53,467 nucleotides of DNA from Calocera cornea HHB12733 (lineage: Eukaryota > Basidiomycota > Dacrymycetes > Dacrymycetales > Dacrymycetaceae), in NCBI GenBank assembly GCA_001632435.1, contig KV424099.1, forward strand, positions 1-53,467, read 5' to 3'. Below, in pieces: positions 34,509-44,525 of this stretch. The notes under the pieces are model-generated. The model had not been told where the DNA came from and made no database searches. It saw only the letters and a list, made by a program, of their open reading frames with translations. Both the position numbers and the translations under genes were made by a program. How positions within the stretch are numbered: the stretch's first letter is position 1; the number at the start of each line of letters is the position of its first letter.

Positions 34509-35097
34509 ATGACTACCTCTCAACGGTACCTCTGCCCTGAAGAGGGCTGTCAAAGCTTTGCCAATCGTGGCTGTCTATATCTTCGTTGCAAAGCCCATTG
34601 TCCTGGCGATTGTGCCCTTTCGACGCACAAAGCCCCTAACAACCACCACGTTTCATCATCGCGATATTGGGAAGGTCCGATCCGCTCTCCCTCCGCAGCA
34701 CCTACCTCAAGTCGCAACCCAGCCATGGTTGAGTTGTACTTCTGGTATGAGGTATGTCTTATGCTATTCACTATTATTGGCAGAGTGACAAGGAAAACAG
34801 CACAACGTTCTGCCGACCATACTGTCTCTCCCCTCACTGCTGGGTGTTACACTTCGCTCTGTGTTTGCTGGTCATATAAGGAAGAGCCTCATCGATTGGA
34901 TTCAGCAGTATGATGTTGTCAGTGCTCGCTGGATTTCTGCAAGTATGGATGCTTATGTTGCCGACTTCGACTGGCCTGTCCTTTTGTTCCGCTCGAATGT
35001 TGCGATCGTGTACAGGAAAGATGGAGAAGAGGACCTTGTCCAACACCCGCGCTTCTCTGAGGCGCTTCACAAAGTACACGCCTGCAGGCATAGATGA
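34509..35097 (+). CDS. Cys-rich zinc-binding-like protein, partial model
   Basis: Starts at the ATG at 34509. The first 40 residues hold a dense Cys/His pattern: C-x4-C-x7-C-x4-C-x3-C-x3-C-x4-H (LCPEEGC ... GCLYLRCKAHCPGDCALSTH). This matches a common basidiomycete zinc-ribbon-like leader found in proteins of unknown function. An intron (GTATGAGG...GGCAG) probably follows near 34744-34781, then more exons. Around 34861-35097 another frame gives WISASMDAYVADFDWPVLLF and RSNVAIVYRKDGEEDLVQHP, likely its C-terminal domain. I could not fix the middle splice sites. Function is unknown. Confidence 0.45.
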
Positions 35098-35862
35098 CAA
35101 AGAGGTACATTCACACCCACAAAGAGATCTCGAGACATACTGATAGGGCTTACAGTGACGAAAGCTGGGCAATTTCAAACCGGTTCCATTCATTCTACCC
35201 ACTGTAGCGCATGTTATCCTTAGACCGACATCGCCTCTTAATATGACCAGAGTCGCTGATTCATTAGTCCACCAGCTTCAGGCTGGGATTCATGCTTTTC
35301 AAGCCACTGTGAATTGAGATACAGTAAGGAGTCATCCTTGCAACTCCCTTACTCGTTTTCTCCACTCCCCTGTCACGAGAAGCGCCTGTCAGATATCTTA
35401 CATTGTTCTCGACCGGTGGGCTGGCACCGACAAGGCCTCTGCTGGAGTGAAGCGTAAAGAGCTCCACCTTCCGCAGGAAGACAACAGGAAAATCACAACC
35501 ACGCACTGCCTACGAGCAGACCGGCTGATGCTTGGCAATGCTTGTCTACTAAACATGATGCAACCACTGTAACGTAACGCGCATCGTCCTCATCCGCTGG
35601 GATAGCCCAGCACTTGCAGTCATTCTATGGCGTCTCGTGAGACCGTAGAGCTTTTTTAGTACACCAACACAGGGTCAGTATCACCCAATTCATACGCGTC
35701 GTACAGGATTACACGCCACTTGGAAGGATCGCTTTCACCAGGGCTTCGCTTGGGTGAGGTGCCAAAAAGCTCTACCCTCCGCAGGAAGAGGCGGCAGGAT
35801 TGTCAACACCGTCCATGTCGAAGAGCAGACGGGCTGCAAAAGCCTCAACCTCCAATGGAAGA
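35098..35862. other. No gene supported; contains a dispersed direct repeat
   Basis: Two similar stretches, about 35456-35527 and 35765-35836, share agctc.acc.tccgcaggaaga at the start and gagcagac.ggctg at the end, about 70 percent alike. They are about 310 bp apart in the same orientation. They may be remnants of a duplicated exon or a small repeat element. No domain was seen in any frame. Confidence 0.45.
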
Positions 35863-36075
35863 GGAGAAAGGGAGAAAGGGAGAAAGGGAGAAAGGGAGAA
35901 AGGGAGAANNNNNNNNNNNNNNNNNNNNNNNNNNNNNNNNNNNNNNNNNNNNNNNNNNNNNNNNNNNNNNNNNNNNNNNNNNNNNNNNNNNNNNNNNNNN
36001 NNNNNNNNNNNNNNNNNNNNNNNGGAGAAAGGGAGAAAGGGAGAAAGGGAGAAAGGGAGAAAGGGAGAAGGGGAG
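35863..36075. repeat. (GGGAGAAA)n purine microsatellite with an assembly gap (N 35909-36023)
   Basis: An 8-bp unit, gggagaaa, repeats about five times before and about six times after a run of 115 N. The strand is pure purine. The real length is unknown. Any reading frame spanning it is a composition artefact. Confidence 0.93.
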
Positions 36076-36775
36076 AAAGGAGAGACTTGTCAACAATACT
36101 GGAAATATGTGTTCCTCACGCTGGCAGTCAGAGTCTGAAGCAGAGTCTCCTCGGTCTCGTCGGTGAGGCCGAATCCTTGCCAAGGCGTGACGATTCCAGA
36201 TGGCTCGTCATGATGAAGTGCTGTACTTGCATCACTAGCGAGAGCAGAACAGCAGAAACACAACGGTCCAGTAGTGTAAATAGTGGGATGCATCGTCTTT
36301 GGGTTCATACGTCAGCATGTTAGTGGGTACAAGGAGTAACTGCGCACCCGTATTGCCGTAAGGAGCTCTTTGCGATTGCAGATCGCATTCCACAACTGGA
36401 AGGATCCATCTCTCGATCTGGTCACCGGTCGGGGTTCCCTCGATATGCGGTAGAGGCCGAACAGAACGGCGAAGGGATGTACCATGCTTGGATGTGGCTG
36501 TCTTCCATTCTCCAAAGCAGTGGCGGTCGAGCACGGTGAGTTCTCTACTGATGGGAAGCCGCATGGGGCTGAGCCCTCCTGTCCTGTCACTGAGCATGGC
36601 CGCGGTGAACACTCTCGAAGAGCGATGCGCCAGATCATGGGTGGTTTGGCAGGTCGTCGACAAAGATCATAGATGGAACCTGCGGCGCTAGTTATGCTGC
36701 ACAAGTCCAGTAGTGAATCCATCACAGTCGGAGAGGTTCCTTTGAATGGATTGCGATGAGAGGCTGCTTGGAAAG
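36076..36775. other. Unassigned stretch
   Basis: Overlapping minus-strand frames of 142-167 aa (36235-36663 and 36312-36815) have no recognisable domain. They may be downstream exons of the helical fragment at 36776-37450, but the joins could not be determined. Confidence 0.3.
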
Positions 36776-37450
36776 TCAGCGAGAGGCAGTGGGGATGAGG
36801 GAACAGATCGTACAAAGCCAGGCCGAAACAGGCGAGAACCTGAGGAGTTTGTAGATTGCATCGCGCGGCGACAAGATCCCCCTTTTTGCCACCGATTCAC
36901 CGTCCAAGAGGTAAGTTAATATGCTCAAGGACTGGCTGTAATGTTGTAGCTCCCATTTGAAAACTTCTGGTAAAAGAGTGACTTCGGTGGAGTCGTGCTT
37001 GATTAATCGGCTGCACGAAGCCGCCGCTCCCTCCAGCACATCTGCCAGCAAGCTCGCCCAAACACTCCAGTTTCCAGCTCCGATATAGGAAATAGACTTG
37101 ATAGGATTTGCGCTTTCAGCATGCAGTAGATCCGCATATTGTCCTCCCCCATAGCTGGCCAGCGCGGCGGGCAGTTTCCGAGAAAAGAGGACTGATTGTT
37201 GCTTTGAACGTCGTGATTGCGCCGTGGAATCTAGGGCGCTAGCCGCGCATTCCGTGACCCATCGTCGAAGTAGGTCTGGCAGAGGTATCGTGTACATGGA
37301 GAAGAGGTCCAGTATGGTATTTGATGCTTGCTGTACCCAGATCCTTGCAGTGTATTTGACGACATCCTCTCGCTCGATAGTTTGGTTTGCTGAAGCCAAA
37401 AGGGACAAAATTTGGCTGTGATAGGACGGGACGGACTGGCAATCAATCAA
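36776..37450 (-). CDS. Helical protein fragment, unrecognised
   Basis: An open frame of 224 aa with amphipathic helices: SYHSQILSLLASANQTIERE, KYTARIWVQQASNTILDLFS, WSVWASLLADVLEGAAASCS and WELQHYSQSLSILTYLLDG. It looks like real coding sequence rather than a shadow. A phase-0 intron (GTAAGT...TTGCCAG) probably precedes it, with an exon ending VITYSAIL near 37510-37545, but no start was found beyond that. It could be an old gene fragment or an incompletely read gene. No domain is assigned. Confidence 0.4.
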   Translation of the reverse strand: MIDCQSVPSYHSQILSLLASANQTIEREDVVKYTARIWVQQASNTILDLFSMYTIPLPDLLRRWVTECAASALDSTAQSRRSKQQSVLFSRKLPAALASYGGGQYADLLHAESANPIKSISYIGAGNWSVWASLLADVLEGAAASCSRLIKHDSTEVTLLPEVFKWELQHYSQSLSILTYLLDGESVAKRGILSPRDAIYKLLRFSPVSAWLCTICSLIPTASR

Positions 37451-37686
37451 GTGAGGACTAAGTCGCTTTAGCGAGTGTCAGATGACCCACGTAGGAGGAA
37501 CTTACTAAGATCGCAGAATATGTAATGACGCGGTCAATGCATCATCATGATACCGCGGCACGGCCGACACCGACCACATGTTTTCGTTGCGCGAACAAAC
37601 ACAAATGGATTGACCCGGCACTCCGGGCATGTTAGGCGAGCTGGCGGTCTGATCTTCACGATGATTGGATCAATAAAGTGTCGACA

Positions 37687-38253
37687 CTATTGACAAAGGT
37701 GCTGACCATTAAACTTTGTTTGTGCATACTCTTGGGAGGGTGCTGGACCGTGATAAACTGACTGAGATACCGTCCAATCACACGTGACGCATCCTGTCGG
37801 CGGGACCCTCGGGTATCCGGATGAGGATGGTTTCAGTCGCGAATGGGCGACAGCCTCCGGTACGTAGATCTTTGCATTGGTATCCTTTTGGTGGTGTTGA
37901 TCCGGGGATGGTTGTTGATCGCCAAAAGGTGTAACCATAGAGTCCTCGAAGTGCTCAGCGGCGTGAACAGATGTAGTTGCGTGAGCCACATCCACGACGA
38001 CGATAGCAACCTTGCCACCTGGAAGCATACTCCATGTCACACCAACCCGCCTTGGGGAGCGGGGATGCTGAAGAAGGCGGGCCAAATCTCTGCAAACGCG
38101 TGCCTTCATGGGAAGCTGTTCCCGGAACCATCCCAGACGGGGACTTTCCGGATACGGCAAAGCCGCGCCCGCAAAGATTGTACTAGTGACTGTTTGCAGC
38201 CTCGCCCAGAATGTAGGTCCGATTGGGGGGGAATCACTTCTTGCCGTCTCCAT
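37687..38253 (-). CDS. Hypothetical protein, 188 aa
   Basis: ATG-started single open frame, with a central hydrophobic block (GGKVAIVVVDVAHATTSVHA) that could be a beta-alpha core. The surroundings are Pro/Ser/Arg-rich. I do not recognise it. There is no neighbour relation beyond lying between repeats, and it may be non-coding. Confidence 0.3.
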   Translation of the reverse strand: METARSDSPPIGPTFWARLQTVTSTIFAGAALPYPESPRLGWFREQLPMKARVCRDLARLLQHPRSPRRVGVTWSMLPGGKVAIVVVDVAHATTSVHAAEHFEDSMVTPFGDQQPSPDQHHQKDTNAKIYVPEAVAHSRLKPSSSGYPRVPPTGCVTCDWTVSQSVYHGPAPSQEYAQTKFNGQHLCQ

Positions 38254-39255
38254 GTCGCAGTTGCACAGACTAAATATGACGAGCGGGCCGTAGTGCGCCA
38301 GAGTACGGCGGACATTTGAAACCGTGCGGCACCGATTTACGAGCTTGACGCATGCGCATGCATACGCACATCGGGGACCCGCGGAGGTAGACGTTCGTAG
38401 ACATCAGTAGACGGACAGAGTGGCCCTGTCCACATGACGCGGATTGGTAACCTTCGACAGATAACAGTGTGCCGTTGATATCTAGCGATCAAGCGAGATA
38501 GGAGAAGCCTGCCTCAGGAACCGGCATCCAAAGTGGGCGTATCCGGTTATCAAATCTGACGAGGTCCAGGTCTGACTGCCAGGTCTCACTCTGTACAGCC
38601 ACACAGAAGTGTCCGATACATGGACATGCGTGCGCTCTCGCTGAAAGATGAATTCTCGATCCCTCCGTCGCTGGAGGCTGAGGCGCTGCACGAGCGCGCT
38701 TTACGGGCTTCACGGGCGAGCGTTAGGCCCGGCAAGCCCCGGAATCCGCCGGGGTAAGCGGCGGACGCAATAGGAAGCGAGCCCCTATGGCTGTGCGGGC
38801 GGACCGATTGGGCGAGCGGAGCGTGTGTGCCCTTTGGGGCACTCACTGGTGCACGGGGGAAATCGGGGAACGCGACGCACAGCGGCAGCCCTTCGGCGCC
38901 GGCTGCAGTAAAAGTGAAAGGCGGGCCGGGGTCCGAAAATGCGGAAGTCCAGTTAAGATGCTGTTCGTGCCGCATCAGTTCGGCAGTCTGCCGCATCAGT
39001 TCGGCAGTCTGCCGCATCAGTTCGGCAGTCTGCCGCAAAGACCATGGGGCCGCGCCAGCGACGCTTTGATGCGGGCAGACTTGTCCAACAATACATTGTC
39101 CAAGGACTGCAATACGATAGAGAAATGGATAACAACGGTGTACGTGCCTGTTATTGTTGCCTACCCGGTATGACCCGCCATTTATGCGGACAATGGTGCT
39201 CTCCATACTATTTGGTGTAGTTTGACGCAGAAGGGAACATGCACCTGTACCAGAT
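38254..39255. other. GC-rich patch and 21-bp triple repeat, no clear gene
   Basis: Both strands are open for long distances here because of composition. A strongly GC-rich patch covers about 38690-38940. At 38971-39033 a 21-bp unit (cgcatcagttcggcagtctgc) is repeated three times perfectly. No domain is recognised on either strand. It is directly upstream of copy 2 of the duplicated gene. Confidence 0.6.
38971..39033. repeat. Three perfect 21-bp tandem repeats
   Basis: Three identical head-to-tail units. The period is a multiple of three and would add a 7-residue peptide on either strand (RQTAELM on the minus strand). It lies about 220 bp before the start codon of copy 2 of the duplicated gene. 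Confidence 0.93.
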
Positions 39256-41598
39256 ATGAACGATCATTGGGCCTCTCGGGTACGATGGGCGACCCGCACG
39301 GTACTACGCGGCGTCCCACTCAGTTGTGGCAGCCTCGTTAGCTTCCGGGAGAAGGCTGTGCAGCCCAAGAGAGGGGGGGGGGCGTTCCACCGACGTTTGC
39401 TGGAGGACAGCACAAACCACCACTACTATCTCATATCGAAGGTGTCCACCGGAGACTACTCGATGGATTCTTCAATAACTGCACCTTCGCCATACGTCGA
39501 TACTTGGGTGCATCGCCTGCGCAGTCTTTTAGGACGCGTGCTGCGAGCGGATAGTTTTATTCATCTCCGGCGCTCGACACCCTCGACAGATCAGGGCAGC
39601 GACAGTTCGGGTCATGAAAGTCGACTGTCTACATATACCACGCTACCCTCGTCTACTGGTACGGGTGAAAGTACTCGGGGGCCAAGCCCACTCCGCCTCG
39701 ACCCGGGCATCTTGACGTGGATCCATGTCGAAGAGGGGTTTCTGTTCTGGGGGAACATATGCGGCGAAGTGTGCTGTATGGACTTGGCGCGTGCCGGGGA
39801 TGCGCTGGATGAAGCCTCATACTACCGCTGGAAACCGAGAACGGTAGATGGTGCAGTTGCGGTAACATCCGGCCAGGCTATTTCGACCACACATGGTGAT
39901 GTACACCTCGTGGTATCCTATACTCCTTTGGGCGAGGCGCCCGAGGACGTCCTCCCTGCGGACCAAGCCTTCTCCTACGCCATCAAATTCCATCAAGGGG
40001 GTTTCCAAGCATCCAAGAAACAACTGGGATCCACAGACGTGTTGGCCTTCGATGGGAGCTGGAGTGTGCACGGAAAATATCATGGCCATCGAAATGTGCA
40101 CGCCGTGGATTGGGCAAGAGATCGCTACGTGGACCTTTCTTCAGATTCTACAGTATGTGTTGCTCACTGCTCCATCAAGTCGGTTGTACTCACTGTGGCT
40201 TCAGACCGCATTTCGTGCGGCTAAGTTCTGTGGTGGCACCCACCTTCTCTTGGTCAGCCACGACCAAGTAGACATCTACGCAATATCGCAAATGGAAATC
40301 GCCGCCGTCGAGAGCACATACCGCGGCAGCCGGCCGACTCCCTCCATAACCCCTCTTGCGACCTTCGAACTCCCAGACGGCGCCACATTTGCCGACATCA
40401 AGGAAACCGGCCGATCGACCGAGCCTCGGCATGAAACACTGCTTTCGGCATATGTTGTTGTGTGCGGGGGAACCGGCATATCGGTGTATCACGTATGCGA
40501 AGAATCGGAAAATGCAGACGCGACAACAATCACCTTCGAGGTTGTTCAGCATGAGCCGCGGTCACGGGGCACATACATGTCAAGCCTCACTCACGATCTT
40601 TCGACGGACAACACCGTAGTTTTTCTGGAGCACGAGGATTGTCTAGAACAGCACGATCTGTCCGGTGGTTTGGAACCTCTCAGCACCCGATTCATGTCGG
40701 TGGCCCTTCGTCTTCCAGCTGCAACCGACGAACGGCCAGGCCTTATATATGAAGATTCCCGCGTGATGTTATACGAAGACTCTCGGTTACAACTGTGCGA
40801 TTACATCTCTATCGATCCCAGGACGTGCACGATTGTAATGGCGCGCCTGTCTTCGCGCTTAATTCTTACGATGCATGATCCCCGCAGAACCGTGCCGACT
40901 ATTCATCACCCGACGGGCGATGTTCCCAGACTTACCCATGGATTGCCCTCCGAACGGCAGGAAGCATTTGTGAGCAGTAGCGCCCAACAGGCAGGTCTCG
41001 CAGTCTACAAGTCGCTTATCACAGTGCGTCTCTTCCCTTGACCGAGATCATCAGCTAACGTGTGAGAATTCCGTATTATCAGAGAACCGCTTCCCAAGCC
41101 CGAGCCTCGTACTTCTTGCCGGATGGGGCGTTGTTGAAGAATCTTCCTCCACTGGTCGACACGCCCGTCGACCTTTCCCAAAGTCTTATGGACGCCGCTA
41201 TCGGAGGGTATCGGTCCATCCTAGAGCTTGGATTCGGAGTGTGGGGCGAACCCGAAGTGCAGGGACGGAGTACTCAAGCTCATGTGCTTGCGATTGTCGT
41301 CAAGAAAGTCATCCAGCCCCCAGCCTACTGCATTCTGGTAGATGCATCTGAATCAGAAAGCGACTGGAAGAGCGCGTACGAGCTGCTGGTCCGCACGGAT
41401 GCCTGGCCGACCTGGCCCGCCTCATCAGACGATAGCGGTATGCGCAGCATCCCTTTCGTTCCCGACCGCCTCCAGGCGAAGGCAGCTCTGTCGCACGCGA
41501 TCAGGAAGTTGGACCTCCCCCGGTCTTCTGCGGGTTGGAGAGATGCTGCTGGTTGCTTAGGAGAATGGGTTTATCCGGGGGAAGAGAAGCTGGACTAG
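39256..41598 (+). CDS. Unknown-family protein, copy 2, with new N and C termini
   Basis: Exons 39256-40152, 40205-41023 and 41083-41598 give 743 aa. The body is the same as copy 1 at 20297-22486: one Val-to-Ala and one Ser-to-Gly change were seen. The first 56 codons replace the 15 codons of copy 1; they begin at the ATG at 39256, read through a run of ten G (39373-39382), and enter the shared block at 39425. The last 12 codons (EWVYPGEEKLD tail) replace the two of copy 1. Either the duplicated block landed in a frame that happens to be open, or one copy was overwritten by gene conversion. Whether this copy is expressed is unknown. Confidence 0.65.
39425..41563 (+). repeat. 2139-bp inverted duplication, arm 2
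   Basis: Mirror of 20302-22440, equal in length, at about 17 kb distance. Intron sequences match as well as exons, so this is a DNA-level duplication and not a retrocopy. Confidence 0.95.
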
Positions 41599-41984
41599 CC
41601 GCACCTATACATTTCTCCTCTTAACTACTTTCCATTGATGCTACCAACGTTATGCTAGCGAATGAGAGACTCAGGACGAGATTCCAATGTACATATGTAT
41701 GGAGGGGAAAAAATAAGCTAGAGTACAGTATCGTACCTCTTAGTGACGCTGCAATAGCGCCGCGTCCCCGTTAAGTCCTACTTACACGTCTCCGTCTCGC
41801 CGCGGCGTCCCGCGCTGCAATCCGCGTTCCTGCGTTTACACGGCCATTGTCAGAAGAGAGGCGTTCTCTGAGCCAGTTCGTCTATGTGTCTCCGATCCGG
41901 GAGCAGTACTGAGAAGGCTCGTGTTGCTGTCTTCGCTTCCTTGGCTCATCCAAAGTTGAAGAAAAGTGGTTCGCAGCATGTCGA
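41599..41984. other. Convergent intergenic region
   Basis: Lies between the 3' end of copy 2 and the 3' end of the minus-strand helical gene. Only short frames occur (for example 41836-42036, minus strand). No domain was seen. It may hold 3' UTRs of both genes. Confidence 0.45.
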
Positions 41985-43916
41985 TCAGCCGTGCGCCGCT
42001 GGCAACATCAAGCCCAAATGGAGCGCAAGGCCACACTCGACGCGTGCTATTTCCGGAAAAACATTGTTGGATATCTGCAACGTATATGCAGACCAGGCAG
42101 GATTTTTTGGTGCATGCGGCGATCGGGAGAGCGCGCTGAGCTAATCAGGATATGCCAAACAAGAATATAAGGGGCTCACACTCAAGGCAGTCAGGAACAC
42201 GTCTGATGGTGGTCGCTTGGAGAGATGCCTCAAGATTTGACAGCGGTAATCAAAATGGTCACAATCGTCTTGGCACACTATGTCTCGCCATGGTCCCTTC
42301 AGAATGATACGAAGAGATAATAGAATTGTCTCGCAGTGCTGATGGCAGGCGAGGCTGATGTCCGAAGCAGACGGTGTCAAACGTTTCTTCAGCTCCCGAG
42401 ACATCTCGACTTTGCCACTGGATTCTCGACTAGCGATGTTGAGAAGGTTTGAGACATACTTCTTGATTCGCTCTTGCGGTGGAGGCGCTCTTGACGTTGC
42501 TGGGAACATCTCAGGGCTGTCCAGACGTATGAGGAACCAAACAGGGGGGGGGGTCCCCCGACCTTTGCAGATAAGTCTCAGTCGTCGCGAAGCGGAGCGC
42601 CATGCGAGGAGTTGGTCCATCCAGCGAACCACGGGCCATGCGTCGTTGTCGGAAGAGACACTGTGGCCAAGTGCCTCGGACGGCTGCTCCAATATGTTGT
42701 TGTGGATCTCCCCATCCTCCATATCTTGCACCTCCAATAAATCTGATGCCGGAGGGTCATCGGATGAAAGAACAGTCTCAAGCTCGGTCAGTTCTGAAGA
42801 TGTGTTAGAGTGGAAGGTAACATGGACAGCAAACGTACGACAGTAATGTACAAATTCAGCTGCGCCAAATATGTGCTGATAGACTTGTCTTGGCTTCCAC
42901 GTACCTGCCGGAGCAGCAGCAGCAGTTCCGGATAGTAAGGCCTCCAGGCAGAGCATGCTCCTCTCATGCCTTTCGGCAGCGTCATGTATGGTTGCTTCGG
43001 ATTTCTGCAGATCACAGAGTCCGAAGGTATTCACCTGCGCCTCTGCAAGAAAGCTGACGAGTAACCCAAGCCAGGCTTGACCATTAGTAGACGTAAGCCT
43101 TGCATAGCCTTGCGTTTCGTATAGGTGGATGGCATGAGCCAGACGAGCCAGGCCTGGGTTCCGCTTTATTTCGTGAGAAACAAATGCCCCCACGAACACT
43201 TGCACTGTGGAGGCGAGCGGCAACTCTAGGCTCAATGAGCCGCCCATCGTGCTCTGAAATTCGTTCATAAAGTCCGGAAGGGTGGTTCCGATGAGTTTCG
43301 TAGGGTTTTCAAATCGCTGACGCAGATGAGAAATGCCCCAGAGCTGAATGAGCTGGTCGATATCAGAATCTCGCAATCGCGCTGATTCGGGGGCAACGAG
43401 CAGACCAAGCAGGAGGTCATAATACTGGTGGTCATCCAGGGCCAGATCGGTCCACCTGCATGAGTTGAGCTTAGTTGAAGCATGAAAATGAGATGAACAT
43501 ACCGTAGCGTGGGGCTCCGTATTAGATCTAAGTACCGTTGCACGGAGGCAGCTGGGGCAGGGACAATATGGCGAAGGGGATACGTGTCATCGAGCTTGCT
43601 GAGTTGAGAATTCGCTGCCATGACGAAAACGGGACATTCATGTTCTTCCAGTCGTTGCTAAGCCGACTATCAGCATATAATTCCCCATGGGGGGCGTTTT
43701 ACTCACACACTGCATCGCGGCCATAATTTCACTTCTTCTCTCGAAAAGCAGAGCCAGGTGACGACAATCGTTGAACACCTCCATCTCTGCCGCTGGCAGC
43801 AGATCGTGCCGCGATACTACGCTCGGTACCTTCTTTCTAGATGCCAGGCGATTTAGCATGTAAGTCAATATCCTGATCTCTGCATCTTGGGCTAGGGAAG
43901 ATTGAGGGGATGACAT
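41985..43916 (-). CDS. Large helical protein, unrecognised, divergent from MSH6
   Basis: Exons 43916-43707, 43657-43503, 43455-42839, 42793-42180 and probably 42140-41985. Introns are 49, 47, 45 and 39 bp; the 45-bp intron is in frame but has a strong GTACGT donor and a CTAAC branch. About 580 aa. The protein starts MSSPQSSLAQDAEIRIL and is almost wholly alpha-helical (LTSTNGQAWLGLLVSFLAEA, RQVYQHIFGAAEFVHYC, RWMDQLLAWRSASRRLRLI). I do not recognise the family. A run of ten C (42544-42553 on the plus strand as G) encodes a Pro run and is a possible frameshift site. It shares its upstream region with MSH6. Confidence 0.6.
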
Positions 43917-44525
43917 TGTAGGCGTAGACAATGGAGAAAGGCTCGCCTGAAGGAGAGACCATTGCTCTGTATCTCGACACGTGGCTGCTCTGAGGTTGTG
44001 CTGGCACTCCGCAGGCAATACTCGTTGATCTGAGAACCACCCGCACTCGGGAAGTCAAGGACATTTAGAAGCTATCCATTGTGTCAGCTGGTCGTGTTGT
44101 AGTGACTGTTATCTGACCATGACATCCCGCAAGATATGCACTGCCAAAGCCATCGATTTGAGAGTCTTTTAAGTCACATCCCGTCAGAGTTGAGCTCCCT
44201 TCTAGCATCTGGAAGACCACACCTCGCAGGACAATCCAGTGATATCAGCATCCGCTAACATATGTCTCGACTGCGATTGTGGATTGTGGGATTCCGCGGA
44301 TCCTCCCCGTGTGTGGACTTGGAGAGGAACCCGCCGAACGGCTGGCATCGCATTGTCAACCCGAATAGGGGTAGGGAAGCTCATTTGCTTCCGTCGACGC
44401 ATCTTGGCCCTGACTGGCATAAGGGAGCGGCTGTACTCAGTCGACGAAGTACCCGATTCCAGATAACATTGATCGACCATCCAGCCCGGATCCAACACTT
44501 TCTCAAATCGATATACTTTCGAAAC
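43917..44525. promoter_or_regulatory. Divergent promoter of the helical gene and MSH6
   Basis: 609 bp separate the two start codons. Open frames inside overlap and have no domain. No TATA box or known site is clear. Possible 5' UTR introns cannot be excluded. Confidence 0.45.

Noticed and set aside
35720..36323. Open frames spanning the GGGAGAAA array and N gap
   Set aside because: Translation of a microsatellite and unknown bases; not evidence of a protein.
36776..43916. The helical fragment at 36.8-37.4 kb as the 3' half of the gene at 42-43.9 kb, split by the duplicated block
   Set aside because: Both are helical and on the same strand, but no shared family or matching exon ends could be shown.
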